Assembly: GCF_002303885.1 (NCBI RefSeq)
Contig: NZ_MRCM01000014.1
Span: 1-64,000 of the forward strand
From: Flavobacterium sp. ACN2
Lineage (GTDB): Bacteria > Bacteroidota > Bacteroidia > Flavobacteriales > Flavobacteriaceae
Direction of reading: 5' to 3'
DNA: 64,000 nt
The translations under genes and the position numbers were made by a program. A model generated the notes under the pieces. The model was not told the origin of the DNA and did no database searches. It saw nothing but the letters and a program-made list of their open reading frames with translations. This document shows positions 44,085 through 53,182 of this stretch, piece after piece (the stretch's first letter is position 1; each line of letters opens with the position of its first letter).

Positions 44085-44483
44085 ATGTTTGAAAAAGTAA
44101 AAAAAAACGGAACTGAACAATTAGGAAAAACTAATAGAATTGTTGAAGGAACATCAATAATAGGAGATATAGTCTCTCAAGCCGACTTTAGATTAGACGG
44201 TGAATTGATAGGAAATTTTACTTCGCAGGGCAAAATTGTGATAGGAGCAAAAGGAGTTGTAAAAGGAGAAATTATCTGTAACAATGCAGACATCGAAGGA
44301 GAATTTCATGGAAAGATAAAAGTTCTTGAAACCCTTAATATTAAATCGACTGCTCAAATTCATGGAGAAGTAGCAGTAGGAAAACTTTCAATAGAACCAG
44401 GAGCTGACTTTACAGCAACCTGCACTATGCTTGCGCATTCAAATACAGTAATAATGCTAGAAGATGGAAAAGGAGCCGAATAA
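44085..44483 (+). CDS. bactofilin (polymer-forming cytoskeletal protein)
   Basis: A 132-residue bactofilin. The disordered basic N-terminus is short. The beta-helix core repeats I-x-G-x-(I/V) steps: TSIIGDIVSQADFRLDGELI, GKIVIGAKGVVKGEIICNNA, IEGEFHGKIKVLETLNIKST and IHGEVAVGKLSIEPGADF. Bactofilins form nucleotide-free filaments at the membrane and localise cell-wall or motility machinery. It follows sprE by 12 nt and overlaps the atpZ-like gene by 20 bases, so the three are probably one transcript; a link between filament and SprE placement is plausible but inferred. Confidence 0.92.
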   Translation: MFEKVKKNGTEQLGKTNRIVEGTSIIGDIVSQADFRLDGELIGNFTSQGKIVIGAKGVVKGEIICNNADIEGEFHGKIKVLETLNIKSTAQIHGEVAVGKLSIEPGADFTATCTMLAHSNTVIMLEDGKGAE

Positions 44484-44691
44484 TAATAGGAGAAATAAAT
44501 GGTTGGCATTTATTAATATTCCCTTTCAAATGGGAGTAATCATTTTCGTATTCTCTTATTTCGGAACCTGGCTCGACGAGAAACATCCAAGCCCAAAAGT
44601 ATATTATAACACCATTTTTGTATTAGCTGGTGTTGGAGTTGCATTGTACAATGTAATCCGACAAGTAAATGATATCAATAAAACAAAGTAG
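44464..44691 (+). CDS. AtpZ/AtpI family F0F1-ATPase assembly protein
   Basis: A 75-residue protein with two membrane helices and the family pattern FINIPFQMGVIIFVFSYFGT then WLDE-x-HPSP, with VYYNTIFVLAGVGVALYNVI as the second helix and a C-terminal IRQVNDINK. AtpZ/AtpI members help c-ring assembly or Mg/Ca handling near ATP synthase genes. The start overlaps the end of bactofilin by 20 bases in another frame. Confidence 0.82.
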   Translation: MEKEPNNNRRNKWLAFINIPFQMGVIIFVFSYFGTWLDEKHPSPKVYYNTIFVLAGVGVALYNVIRQVNDINKTK

Positions 44692-44749
44692 TTTGTAAAT
44701 AAAAATGGCTTGAGATAAAAGTTGCATCTTTGCACAAAAATTATTTCAA

Positions 44750-45142
44750 ATGCTTTCAAAAAATTACAAACCAGTTTTTTATTTGTTATGTCTTGCTTTA
44801 GGAACTTATAGTATTCATAAAGCCGTTTTTTTATTTAGTGAAATTAGTACAGAGAAGTTTCATTACAGTTTAGAAATACTGTATTTTTCTTTCTTCGCAA
44901 TTTCGTCTTTATTATACCTTATATTATTAATAGTAAAAAAGAAGAATTTTGAAATTGTCGGAATGGCATTTTTATTTGGAACTTTTACACAAATGTTATT
45001 AGCCTATTTATTTCTTCAGCCGATCTTAAAAAATAAAACTGGAGAAAGCAATGTTGAAAAAGTCAGTTTTTTTATAACATTTGTGCTGTTTTTGTTATTT
45101 CAGACGCTTTTAACTGTCCGATTATTAAATGAAAAGCGTTAA
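44750..45142 (+). CDS. DUF6168 family four-helix membrane protein
   Basis: A 130-residue protein with four membrane helices (about 9-25, 42-62, 69-90 and 104-124). It carries HYSLEILYFSFFAISSLLYL and GTFTQMLLAYLFLQPILKNK. I match it, from memory, to DUF6168, found in Flavobacteriia next to atp genes. Its place between the atpZ-like gene and atpB is where atpI lies in other bacteria, so it may be a diverged assembly factor. Function is unproven. Confidence 0.68.
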   Translation: MLSKNYKPVFYLLCLALGTYSIHKAVFLFSEISTEKFHYSLEILYFSFFAISSLLYLILLIVKKKNFEIVGMAFLFGTFTQMLLAYLFLQPILKNKTGESNVEKVSFFITFVLFLLFQTLLTVRLLNEKR

Positions 45143-45190
45143 AATAACAATTCTTTAAAACAAGGTTTAAAAATAATTTTTCATATCCTT

Positions 45191-45218
45191 TTGAATATTA
45201 ATAAAAAATGTACCTTTG
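45191..45218 (+). promoter_or_regulatory. promoter of the atp operon
   Basis: TTG at 45191-45193, a 17-nt spacer, and TACCTTTG at 45211-45218: a good Bacteroidota -33/-7 match, 43 nt upstream of the atpB ATG. Confidence 0.7.
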
Positions 45219-45260
45219 CACCAAATTTTAGAAACGTAAAAAAATAAGATTTTCCACGAT

Positions 45261-46436
45261 ATGGTGATTTCAAACAAACCACTCAGCTTTATTCTTGCAG
45301 CTTTTGTAGCTTCTCTACCTATTATGGGTTTTGCAAATCAAGAGAATGATTCGACGCATGTTCAAACTGAAACAGCTCACGAAGAGAAAGTAGTTTCACA
45401 TACTGCTCACGAAGAAGGGGAGCATGTTGCTCTTGATCCAAAAGCTAAAGTAGATGCTTTTATTGATCACCACTTACAAGATTCTCATGACTTTGTTTTC
45501 TTTTCAGATGAAAAAGAAAATAAACACTACGGTTTTCCATTACCAGTTATTTTAATTGATGGTGGTTTAAAAGTTTTCTCTTCTTCAAAATTACACCACG
45601 GAGAAGAAGTTGCAGAAGTTGACGGTAGCTACTACAAATTAGTTCACGGTAAAATCTACAAAACAGATGCTGCCGGAACAATCAACTTTGATGAGCACGG
45701 TCATCCATCAAATGAAAAACCATTAGATTTTTCAATTACTAAAAATGTTGTTTCAATGCTTTTCGTATCAGTACTATTATTAGTAATGTTTACTGGTTTA
45801 GCAAGATCATATAAAAAAGGACCAATCCCAACAGGATTTGGTAGAGTTTTAGAACCATTAGTAATTTTCATCAGAGATGAAATTGCTGTTCCAAATATTG
45901 GAGAGAAAAAATACCGTAAATACATGGGTTACTTATTAACTGTATTTTTCTTTGTTTGGATCTTGAACTTATTAGGAATGACTCCGCTAGGAATCAACGT
46001 TACAGGAAATATTGCTATTACAGTTTGTTTAGCAGCCTTTACATTTATCATTACTCAATTTAGTGCAAACAAAGATTATTGGGGACACATCTTCTGGATG
46101 CCAGGAGTACCAGTTCCAATGAAAATTATCTTAGCTCCAATTGAGGTTTTAGGAACATTAACAAAACCATTCGCATTATTAATTCGTTTGTACGCAAACA
46201 TTACTGCAGGTCACGTAGTAATTATGAGTTTGATCGCAATGATTTTTGTTGGAAAAAATTTAGCAGCAGATTTGCCAATCTCATTAGGATTGACATTATT
46301 TATCTCTGTTATTGAAATTTTAGTTGCATTTTTACAGGCATTCATCTTTACAATGTTATCATCATTGTTTATTGGTATGGCAGTTCAAGATCATGATCAT
46401 GCTCACCACCATGAAGACGAAACAGCAATTATTTAA
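45261..46436 (+). CDS. atpB: ATP synthase F0 subunit a, with exported His-rich N-terminal region
   Basis: A 391-residue proton-channel subunit, much longer than the about 270 residues of E. coli. Residues 1-25 look like a signal peptide (SFILAAFVASLPIMGFANQ). About residues 30-120 are His- and Glu-rich (THVQTETAHEEKVVSHTAHE; FIDHHLQDSHDFVFF). The membrane part begins near 157, and the essential Arg is in ALLIRLYANITAGHVVIMSL near residue 313. The end is again His-rich (QDHDHAHHHEDE). Long N-terminal regions in AtpB are known in Bacteroidota. It is the first gene of the atp group. Confidence 0.93.
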   Translation: MVISNKPLSFILAAFVASLPIMGFANQENDSTHVQTETAHEEKVVSHTAHEEGEHVALDPKAKVDAFIDHHLQDSHDFVFFSDEKENKHYGFPLPVILIDGGLKVFSSSKLHHGEEVAEVDGSYYKLVHGKIYKTDAAGTINFDEHGHPSNEKPLDFSITKNVVSMLFVSVLLLVMFTGLARSYKKGPIPTGFGRVLEPLVIFIRDEIAVPNIGEKKYRKYMGYLLTVFFFVWILNLLGMTPLGINVTGNIAITVCLAAFTFIITQFSANKDYWGHIFWMPGVPVPMKIILAPIEVLGTLTKPFALLIRLYANITAGHVVIMSLIAMIFVGKNLAADLPISLGLTLFISVIEILVAFLQAFIFTMLSSLFIGMAVQDHDHAHHHEDETAII

Positions 46437-46469
46437 TTTAGAAGTTTAATTTTATATATATAAATAGTT

Positions 46470-46667
46470 ATGGGAACAATTCCAACTTTAGTAGGTGCTG
46501 GTTTAGTAGTAATCGGTGCAGGTTTAGGTTTAGGTAAAATCGGTGGATCTGCTATGGACGCTATTGCTCGTCAGCCAGAAGCTGCTGGTAAAATTCAAAC
46601 TGCGATGATTATTATCGCGGCTTTATTAGAAGGTTTAGCATTTGCTGCTTTGATCTTAGGAAAATAA
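46470..46667 (+). CDS. atpE: ATP synthase F0 subunit c
   Basis: A 65-residue two-helix ring subunit. Helix 1 is Gly-rich (GAGLVVIGAGLGLGKIGGSA), the polar loop is ARQPEAAGKIQ, and helix 2 is MIIIAALLEGLAFAALILGK with the ion-binding Glu in ALLEGLAF. The pattern looks like a proton-type ring. The length is slightly short, as in Bacteroidota. Confidence 0.96.
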   Translation: MGTIPTLVGAGLVVIGAGLGLGKIGGSAMDAIARQPEAAGKIQTAMIIIAALLEGLAFAALILGK

Positions 46668-46757
46668 TAAAGAGAGAAATAACAGCATCTTTAACGGTTG
46701 GTTAAAGATGTTGTTACTTTTAAAAAAGAAATTAAATATTTAATATAGTTATATAAA

Positions 46758-47258
46758 ATGGATAAGTTAATTAACGATTTTTCATTCGGATTATTCTTCT
46801 GGCAGGCTTTAATCTTGGTAATATTAATTTTGCTTTTAGTAAAATTTGCTTGGAAACCAATTATGGAATCTATTACTGCAAGAGAAGAAGGTATTAAAAA
46901 TGCATTGCTTTCTGCTGAAAACGCAAAGAGAGAAATGGAAAATTTACAAGCTGACAATCAAAGAATTTTGAATGAAGCTCGTGCAGAACGTGACGCGATG
47001 TTGAAAGAAGCTCGCGAAATGAAAGAGAAAATGATTGCTGATTCTAAAAACGAAGCTCAAGAAGCTGGTCAAAAAATGATTGATCAAGCTAAAGCGGCTA
47101 TCGAAAGCGAAAAGAATGCTGCAATGGCAGAATTGAAATCTCAAGTTTCAACTCTATCTTTGAGTATTGCTGAAAAATTATTGAAAGAAGAACTATCTAA
47201 TAAAGAATCTCAAACTAAATTGGTAGAGAAATTATTAGGTGACGTAAAGTTAAACTAA
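46758..47258 (+). CDS. atpF: ATP synthase F0 subunit b
   Basis: A 166-residue peripheral-stalk subunit. One N-terminal membrane helix (about 10-30, GLFFWQALILVILILLLVKF) is followed by WKPIMESI and a long charged coiled coil (REEGIKNALLSAENAKREME; NEARAERDAMLKEAREMKEK). The C-terminus SIAEKLLKEELSNKESQTKL matches the delta-binding end. Length is normal. It is 4 nt ahead of atpH. Confidence 0.95.
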   Translation: MDKLINDFSFGLFFWQALILVILILLLVKFAWKPIMESITAREEGIKNALLSAENAKREMENLQADNQRILNEARAERDAMLKEAREMKEKMIADSKNEAQEAGQKMIDQAKAAIESEKNAAMAELKSQVSTLSLSIAEKLLKEELSNKESQTKLVEKLLGDVKLN

Positions 47259-47262
47259 GATT

Positions 47263-47796
47263 ATGGCAAGTACAAGAGCAGCAATTCGTTATGCAAAAGC
47301 AATTCTAGACTTAGCAAACTCTAAAGGTGTTGCCGAAGCTGTCAATAACGATATGAAATCAATTGCAAATGCAATTGAGACGAATCAAGAATTGAGTACA
47401 TTTATCCAAAACCCAACAACTACTGTTGAAGTTAAAGAAGGTGCTCTTTTGGAAGTTTTTGCAGATGTAAATGGAGTAACAAAAGGTTTGTTCCATTTAT
47501 TATTTGAAAACAAAAGATTCGAAATTCTAAATGCAATTGCATTAGAATACAATAAATTATTTGATGAAAGTAATGGTGTTGAAGTAGCAAAAGTTACAAC
47601 AGCTATTCCAATGGATGCAGCTTTAGAAGCTAAAGTTTTGGCAAAAGTTGCAACTTTATCAGATAAAAAAATTACAATAGAAAATGTAGTAGATCCTTCA
47701 ATTATTGGTGGATTTATTTTGAGAATAGGAGATAATCAGTACAACGCTTCAGTTGCTAACAGATTACAAGTATTAAAAAGAGAGTTAAGTAATTAG
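47263..47796 (+). CDS. atpH: ATP synthase F1 subunit delta
   Basis: A 177-residue OSCP/delta subunit. ASTRAAIRYAKAILDLANSK is the conserved N-terminal helix pair, FIQNPTTTVEVKEGALLEVF the middle, and DPSIIGGFILRIGDNQYNAS the C-terminal signature with KRELSN at the end. It joins the stalk to the alpha3beta3 head. It is 4 nt downstream of atpF and about 37 nt before atpA. Confidence 0.94.
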   Translation: MASTRAAIRYAKAILDLANSKGVAEAVNNDMKSIANAIETNQELSTFIQNPTTTVEVKEGALLEVFADVNGVTKGLFHLLFENKRFEILNAIALEYNKLFDESNGVEVAKVTTAIPMDAALEAKVLAKVATLSDKKITIENVVDPSIIGGFILRIGDNQYNASVANRLQVLKRELSN

Positions 47797-47833
47797 TTTT
47801 ATAACACAAAAAGTGTCTAAATTATAAATTAAG

Positions 47834-49411
47834 ATGGCGGAAATCAAACCTGCTGAAATTTCAGCAATATTAAGAAAGCAAGTAGAAGGTTTTGAATCTG
47901 GTGCTACGCTAGAGGAAGTAGGATCAGTACTTCAAGTTGGAGACGGTATTGCTCGTGTTTACGGGCTATCTAATGTTCAATATGGTGAGTTAGTGGAATT
48001 TGATAACGGTATGGAAGGTATCGTATTGAATCTTGAGGAGGATAATGTTGGGGTTGTATTATTAGGACCATCAACTGGAATTAAAGAAGGATCTACAGCA
48101 AAAAGAACTCAACGTATTGCTTCTCTTAAAGTTGGTGAGCAAATGGTAGGACGTGTAGTTAACACTCTTGGTTTTCCAATTGATGGAAAAGGACCAATCG
48201 GTGGTGACTTATACGAAATGCCTTTAGAAAGAAAAGCACCTGGAGTTATCTTCCGTCAGCCAGTAACTGAGCCATTACAAACAGGAGTAAAAGCGGTTGA
48301 TGCTATGATTCCAGTTGGTCGTGGACAGCGTGAGCTTGTAATCGGTGACCGTCAAACAGGTAAATCTACTGTTTGTATCGATACAATCTTAAATCAAAAA
48401 GAATTTTACGATGCAGGAAAACCTGTATTCTGTATATATGTTGCAATTGGACAAAAAGCTTCAACTGTAGCAGGAATCGCTAAAATGTTAGAAGAAAAAG
48501 GAGCAATGGCTTATACAGTTATCGTTGCTGCTAATGCTTCTGACCCAGCTCCTATGCAAGTTTACGCTCCATTCGCTGGTGCTGCAATTGGAGAATACTT
48601 CAGAGATTCTGGTCGTCCAGCTCTTATCGTTTATGATGATTTATCTAAACAAGCTGTTGCTTACCGTGAGGTTTCTCTTTTATTAAGAAGACCACCGGGA
48701 CGTGAGGCTTACCCTGGAGACGTTTTCTACTTACACTCTCGTTTATTAGAGCGTGCTTGTAAAGTAATCGCTGATGATGGTATCGCTAAAAACATGAACG
48801 ATTTACCAGATTCTATTAAGTCTATCGTAAAAGGTGGTGGTTCATTAACTGCATTGCCAATTATCGAAACTCAAGCTGGTGACGTTTCTGCATATATCCC
48901 AACAAACGTAATTTCTATTACAGATGGTCAGATTTTCCTTGATGGAGATTTGTTCAACTCTGGGGTTCGTCCTGCAATTAACGTAGGTATCTCTGTATCT
49001 CGTGTTGGAGGTAATGCTCAAATTAAATCAATGAAAAAAGTTTCTGGAACTTTAAAATTAGATCAAGCTCAATTCCGTGAATTAGAAGCTTTCGCTAAAT
49101 TTGGTTCTGACTTAGATTCTGTTACTTTAAACGTAATCGAAAAAGGAAAAAGAAACGTTGAGATCTTGAAACAAGGTTTAAATGATCCTTATACAGTTGA
49201 AAACCAAGTAGCTATTATCTACGCTGGTTCTAAAAACTTATTGAAAAATGTTCCTGTTAATAAAGTAAAAGAATTCGAAGCAGATTTCTTAGCTTACTTA
49301 AACAGCAAACATAAAGATACACTTAACGCTTTGAAAGCTGGAAAATTAGATGACGCTATTACAGATGTTATCGAAAAAGCGGCAAAAGAAGTTTCAGCAA
49401 AATATAACTAA
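47834..49411 (+). CDS. atpA: ATP synthase F1 subunit alpha
   Basis: A 525-residue non-catalytic nucleotide-binding subunit. The P-loop is [16 protein letters not shown] near residue 172, and [38 protein letters not shown] and [20 protein letters not shown] are textbook alpha. Length and order are normal. The region before atpG (49412-49501) is AT-rich and carries a duplicated TAATTAGATAATT-like block. Confidence 0.98.
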   Translation: MAEIKPAEISAILRKQVEGFESGATLEEVGSVLQVGDGIARVYGLSNVQYGELVEFDNGMEGIVLNLEEDNVGVVLLGPSTGIKEGSTAKRTQRIASLKVGEQMVGRVVNTLGFPIDGKGPIGGDLYEMPLERKAPGVIFRQPVTEPLQTGVKAVDAMIPVGRGQRELVIGDRQTGKSTVCIDTILNQKEFYDAGKPVFCIYVAIGQKASTVAGIAKMLEEKGAMAYTVIVAANASDPAPMQVYAPFAGAAIGEYFRDSGRPALIVYDDLSKQAVAYREVSLLLRRPPGREAYPGDVFYLHSRLLERACKVIADDGIAKNMNDLPDSIKSIVKGGGSLTALPIIETQAGDVSAYIPTNVISITDGQIFLDGDLFNSGVRPAINVGISVSRVGGNAQIKSMKKVSGTLKLDQAQFRELEAFAKFGSDLDSVTLNVIEKGKRNVEILKQGLNDPYTVENQVAIIYAGSKNLLKNVPVNKVKEFEADFLAYLNSKHKDTLNALKAGKLDDAITDVIEKAAKEVSAKYN

Positions 49412-49501
49412 TTAGATAATTGGTAAATTAGATAATTAGATAATGTTCCATCATTATTCTAATTGTCTAATTTTAAAATTGTCGCATTTTCTAATTAATA
49501 G

Positions 49502-50362
49502 ATGGCAAATTTAAAGGAAATCCGTAATAGAATTACTTCCGTTTCATCGACGATGCAGATTACATCGGCTATGAAAATGGTTTCTGCTGCAAAGCTGAAG
49601 AAAGCACAAGATGCAATCACTGCAATGCGTCCTTATGCCGAGAAATTAACGGAGTTATTGCAAGATCTTTCTGCTACACTAGAAGGTGAAATAGGAGGAG
49701 ATTACACTACAGAACGTGAAGTAAAAAAAGTATTGTTAGTTGCTGTAACTTCAAACAGAGGTTTATGCGGTGCTTTCAATTCAAATATTATTAAAGAGAT
49801 TAAAAATCGTACTGATTTTTATGCTGGAAAGCAAGTTGACGTTTTTGCCATTGGTAAAAAAGGTGGTGATGCTTTAGTTAAAACGCATAAAATTCACGGT
49901 CATCATAATGCAATCTTTGATCATTTAACATTTGAAAATGTTGCTGGAATTGCAGATAATTTGACTGAGAAATTCTTATCTGGAGAATACGATAGAATTG
50001 AGTTAGTATACAATCAGTTTAAAAATGCTGCTACTCAGATTGTTCAAGTAGAGCAGTTTTTACCGTTAGCGCCTATTAATACTGATGGTGCTGCTGTTTC
50101 TGGAGATTATATTTTTGAACCAGGAAAAGAAGAAATTGTATTGGCTTTAATTCCTAAGTCTTTAAAAACACAATTGTACAAAGGTATTCGTGACTCATTT
50201 GCTTCTGAGCATGGAGCTCGTATGACTGCAATGCACAAAGCAACAGATAATGCAACTGAATTAAGAAACCAATTGAAATTAACTTACAACAAAGCTCGTC
50301 AGGCTGCGATTACAAGTGAGATTTTGGAAATCGTTGGTGGAGCAGAAGCTTTGAATGGATAA
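49502..50362 (+). CDS. atpG: ATP synthase F1 subunit gamma
   Basis: A 286-residue rotor subunit. It starts ANLKEIRNRITSVSSTMQIT, continues SAMKMVSAAKLKKAQDAITA, has a central LLVAVTSNRGLCGAFNSNII, and ends MTAMHKATDNATELRNQLKL, NKARQAAITSEILEIVGGAE. This is the last atp gene here. atpD (beta) and atpC (epsilon) are not downstream; in Flavobacteriia they are normally elsewhere on the chromosome. Confidence 0.97.
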   Translation: MANLKEIRNRITSVSSTMQITSAMKMVSAAKLKKAQDAITAMRPYAEKLTELLQDLSATLEGEIGGDYTTEREVKKVLLVAVTSNRGLCGAFNSNIIKEIKNRTDFYAGKQVDVFAIGKKGGDALVKTHKIHGHHNAIFDHLTFENVAGIADNLTEKFLSGEYDRIELVYNQFKNAATQIVQVEQFLPLAPINTDGAAVSGDYIFEPGKEEIVLALIPKSLKTQLYKGIRDSFASEHGARMTAMHKATDNATELRNQLKLTYNKARQAAITSEILEIVGGAEALNG

Positions 50363-50380
50363 TTTATCCTATTATATATA

Positions 50381-50414
50381 AAAAGAAAAGCCAGCTAATG
50401 CTGGCTTTTCTTTT
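50381..50414 (+). terminator. terminator of the atp operon
   Basis: AAAAGAAAAGCCAGC and GCTGGCTTTTCTTTT form a perfect 15-bp stem with a TAAT loop, 18 nt after atpG. Confidence 0.85.
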
Positions 50415-50444
50415 ATTGGAAGTTTTATTCTTTTTTAAAAATAA

Positions 50445-50505
50445 TTTTATAAAATGGTGATTCTCAAATTACAGTTAAGTTGAGAATCACTACCATTTTA
50501 TAAAA
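50445..50505. repeat. long imperfect palindrome downstream of the atp operon
   Basis: A left arm of 23 bases (50445-50467) pairs with the right arm (50480-50505), interrupted by a 3-nt bulge. The arms begin TTTTATAAAATGGT and end ACCATTTTATAAAA. There is no T run, so it is not a simple terminator. Confidence 0.7.
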
Positions 50506-50521
50506 ATAGACAGATAACTCT

Positions 50522-50791
50522 GCGTGCTTTGTCTTTCATGGGAACAAACTAGCTTTATTAATCCCAATGCTCTGTTTTTTTGAGGGTTACAATACAGCAG
50601 AATCAATCCCTTATGCTTTGTCTTTTGTGGGAACAAACAAGCTTTATCAGTCCCAGTGCTCTGTTTTTATTAGGGTTACAATACAGCTGAATCAATCCCT
50701 TATGCTTTGTCTTTTATGGGAACAAACAAGCTTTATTAGTCCCAGTGCTTTCTTTTTTCTGAAGGGTTGTTGCTAGCTTTCTCATTCCCTT
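50522..50791 (+). repeat. three tandem repeats of about 89 bp
   Basis: Units begin at about 50526, 50615 and 50704 (GCTTTGTCTTTNNTGGGAAC), giving a period of exactly 89 for the first two steps. Each unit keeps two short potential stems, TGGGA-N18-TCCCA and AGGG-N-CCCT, even where the loop sequence has changed in unit three. The period is not a multiple of three and no protein frame is kept, so it is non-coding. About 360 bases of AT-rich spacer with no visible gene follow up to 51150. Confidence 0.85.
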
Positions 50792-51150
50792 TGAAACAAA
50801 TTTAAAAAAAGACTGTTAAAAAAATGTTACATAATTTTCATGTGTATTTTATATATTTCACATGTTGTGTTAAAAAACAGTATAATTATCTGTAAGTAAG
50901 GAGATTGATGAAACATTACGAATGTTTCTGTAGTTTTGCTCAGACATTCCTCAGTTAGTCTGCTATCAAGAAGTTTTCAAAGCATTGCTTTTATGTAAAA
51001 ACGTAAAAAAATCGAATTTATTTTTCTCAGATAAAATTAATGTCCAATAAATTAGTTAAAGATTTATAAGAAGAAGAGATAGATGGATGAAAACAGATTC
51101 TTTGATGATTATATTTTGAGTATTTTTGACTTCTATTTCATTTTTAAACG

Positions 51151-51597
51151 ATGGCTTTACAAATAAAAGAGCTAACTACCATTGAGGATATGGCTGCTCA
51201 AATAAGTACAATTCGATTTTTGTATCCTAATATATCTCTAGAAAAATATCAATCATTTCTTTCTGAAATGGTTCCGCATAACTATATTCAGATTGCAATA
51301 TTTGAAGATGATATTTGTCTCGGTCTAACAGGTTGCTGGTCGGCTACAAAACTTTGGACGGGAAAATATCTAGAAATTGACAATTTTGTTGTTAATCCGG
51401 ATCATCGATCTAAAGGAATTGGAAAATTGCTTACCGATTATATAGAGAAAAAAGCTATTGAGCTAAATTGTAGCAGTATAGTTTTGGATGCTTTTACAGG
51501 AAATTTTGGAGCGCATAGATTTTATTATAATCAAGGTTATGCTCCAAAAGGATTTCATTTTGTCAAAATTTTAGATGAAAAGAAAATGACAGTCTAA
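51151..51597 (+). CDS. GNAT-family N-acetyltransferase
   Basis: A 148-residue acetyl-CoA-dependent transferase. The acetyl-CoA motif A region is IDNFVVNPDHRSKGIGKLLT with the R-x-x-G-x-G/A pattern, preceded by ICLGLTGCWSATKLWTGKYL. DAFTGNFGAHRFYYNQGYAP is the motif B region with the typical N-x-x-A-x-x-F-Y. The acceptor is unknown. It stands alone after a long spacer, with no close partner. Confidence 0.85.
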   Translation: MALQIKELTTIEDMAAQISTIRFLYPNISLEKYQSFLSEMVPHNYIQIAIFEDDICLGLTGCWSATKLWTGKYLEIDNFVVNPDHRSKGIGKLLTDYIEKKAIELNCSSIVLDAFTGNFGAHRFYYNQGYAPKGFHFVKILDEKKMTV

Positions 51598-51658
51598 GAA
51601 ACAATCAGAAGTTTTCTTTATTGCATCAACAAAAACTCCATTAAACAAAAGAAATGGT

Positions 51659-51666
51659 TATTTTTG
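51659..51666 (+). promoter_or_regulatory. -7 promoter element of the flippase-dut operon
   Basis: TATTTTTG matches TAnnTTTG, 27 nt upstream of the flippase TTG start. Confidence 0.5.
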
Positions 51667-51693
51667 TCTCACAAACATTATTAGAATTATATT

Positions 51694-53154
51694 TTGGGAT
51701 TATATAAAAATCTATTCAAGCAAACGGCAATTTACGGACTGGCGACAGTTTTACCTAGAATGCTAAGTTTTTTATTAGTGAGATTATATACAGGAATTTT
51801 GCCTACGGCTGAGTATGGTGAAGTTTCGATCGTATTGTCTTGGATGGTTTTCTTTAACGTGGTCCTTTCTTACGGAATGGAAACTGCGTTTTTTAGATTT
51901 TACAGTGCCGAAGAAGATAAGAAAAATGTAATAGCCACTTCGACTATTTCTATATTTTGGACCTCAATAATCTTTCTTTTCGTTGGGTTAATTTTTAGAA
52001 ACACACTGGCAAATCTAGCCGAAGTCGATGTTCAATATATTACTTATACCGTATGGATTTTAGTTTTAGATGCACTGGTTTTAATTCCGTTTTCTAAACT
52101 TAGAGCCAATCAGAGACCGATGGTTTATGCGGCGATCAAGATTGGAAATGTTGTTATAAACTTACTGCTGAATATATTTTTCTTGATTTATCTGCCAAAA
52201 TTGGCGGCAGAAAATCCGAATTCTGTTTGGGATAATTTATATGTACAAAATTTCCAAATTGCTTATATTTTCATTGCAAACCTTTTGGCAAGTTTGGCAA
52301 CTTTTATTGTGCTCTCTCCAAATTATCTTTCGCTTGGACGAAAATTCGATCCTGTGCTTTGGAAGAAAATGATGAAGTATGGATTGCCTATTTTAGTGGC
52401 TGGACTAGCGTTTGCAGTAAATGAACACTTCGATAAAATTCTATTAGGATATTTACTTCCAGAAAATTTAGCAAAGTCTGAAGTTGGAGCTTATTCTGCT
52501 TGTTACAAACTAGGACTATTTATGGTTCTTTTTGCAACTGCTTTCAGATTAGGAATTGAGCCATTCTTTTTTAGTCATGCTAAAAATGAAAATGCACCGC
52601 AAACTTATGCGGTAATTACTAAATATTTTGTGATTCTGGGATCATTAATTTTATTAGGTGTAATTGTTTTTGCCGACGTTTTGAAATATTTGTTATTAGA
52701 TAATAAATCGTATTGGGAAGCCATGAAAGTGGTGCCATTAATTATTTTGGCAAATTTCTTTTTAGGGATTTACAACAATTTATCAGTTTGGTATAAACTG
52801 ACGGATAAAACAAAAATTGGAGCTTACATTTCTATTGTAGGAGCAATTGTTACCTTGATTTTAAATTATCTATTAATTCCGAAATACAGCTATTATGGTT
52901 CTGCAATTGCGACCATTTCAGCTTATGGTAGTATGATGCTTATTTCTTATGTTTTAGGAAATAAATATTATCCAATTCCTTATGACATGAACAAAATTGG
53001 CGCTTATCTAGGCGTTTCAATATTGTTTTCAATTATCTCTTTTTACGGATTTAGAGAAAAATATTATGTTGGAATTCCGCTTCTTTTAGTCTTTATGTAT
53101 ATGGTTTACCATTTTGAAAAAGATACTATTAAAGGAATAATGAAGAGAAAATAA
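51694..53154 (+). CDS. polysaccharide flippase (MATE/MOP family)
   Basis: A 486-residue protein with about 14 membrane helices, related to Wzx and lipid flippases. It starts [20 protein letters not shown] and has [40 protein letters not shown] and FGMSLF-like later helices. The start is TTG at 51694; no in-frame ATG lies upstream. It heads a group with dut and a sugar nucleotidyltransferase. This is the second flippase of the window, outside the 19-32 kb glycan locus, and may carry a different substrate. The role is inferred from family. Confidence 0.85.
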   Translation: MGLYKNLFKQTAIYGLATVLPRMLSFLLVRLYTGILPTAEYGEVSIVLSWMVFFNVVLSYGMETAFFRFYSAEEDKKNVIATSTISIFWTSIIFLFVGLIFRNTLANLAEVDVQYITYTVWILVLDALVLIPFSKLRANQRPMVYAAIKIGNVVINLLLNIFFLIYLPKLAAENPNSVWDNLYVQNFQIAYIFIANLLASLATFIVLSPNYLSLGRKFDPVLWKKMMKYGLPILVAGLAFAVNEHFDKILLGYLLPENLAKSEVGAYSACYKLGLFMVLFATAFRLGIEPFFFSHAKNENAPQTYAVITKYFVILGSLILLGVIVFADVLKYLLLDNKSYWEAMKVVPLIILANFFLGIYNNLSVWYKLTDKTKIGAYISIVGAIVTLILNYLLIPKYSYYGSAIATISAYGSMMLISYVLGNKYYPIPYDMNKIGAYLGVSILFSIISFYGFREKYYVGIPLLLVFMYMVYHFEKDTIKGIMKRK

Positions 53155-53182
53155 GACGCTTTTAAAAATTTTATATTTAAAA

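Noticed and set aside
50567-50776. 69-codon open frame across the 89-bp repeats
   Set aside because: The 89-base period shifts the frame at each unit, so the peptide repeats are not kept; no start signal is seen.
50908-50958. 16-codon frame after an AAGGAG-like sequence
   Set aside because: Bacteroidota seldom depend on Shine-Dalgarno sites, the peptide is very short, and nothing else supports it.
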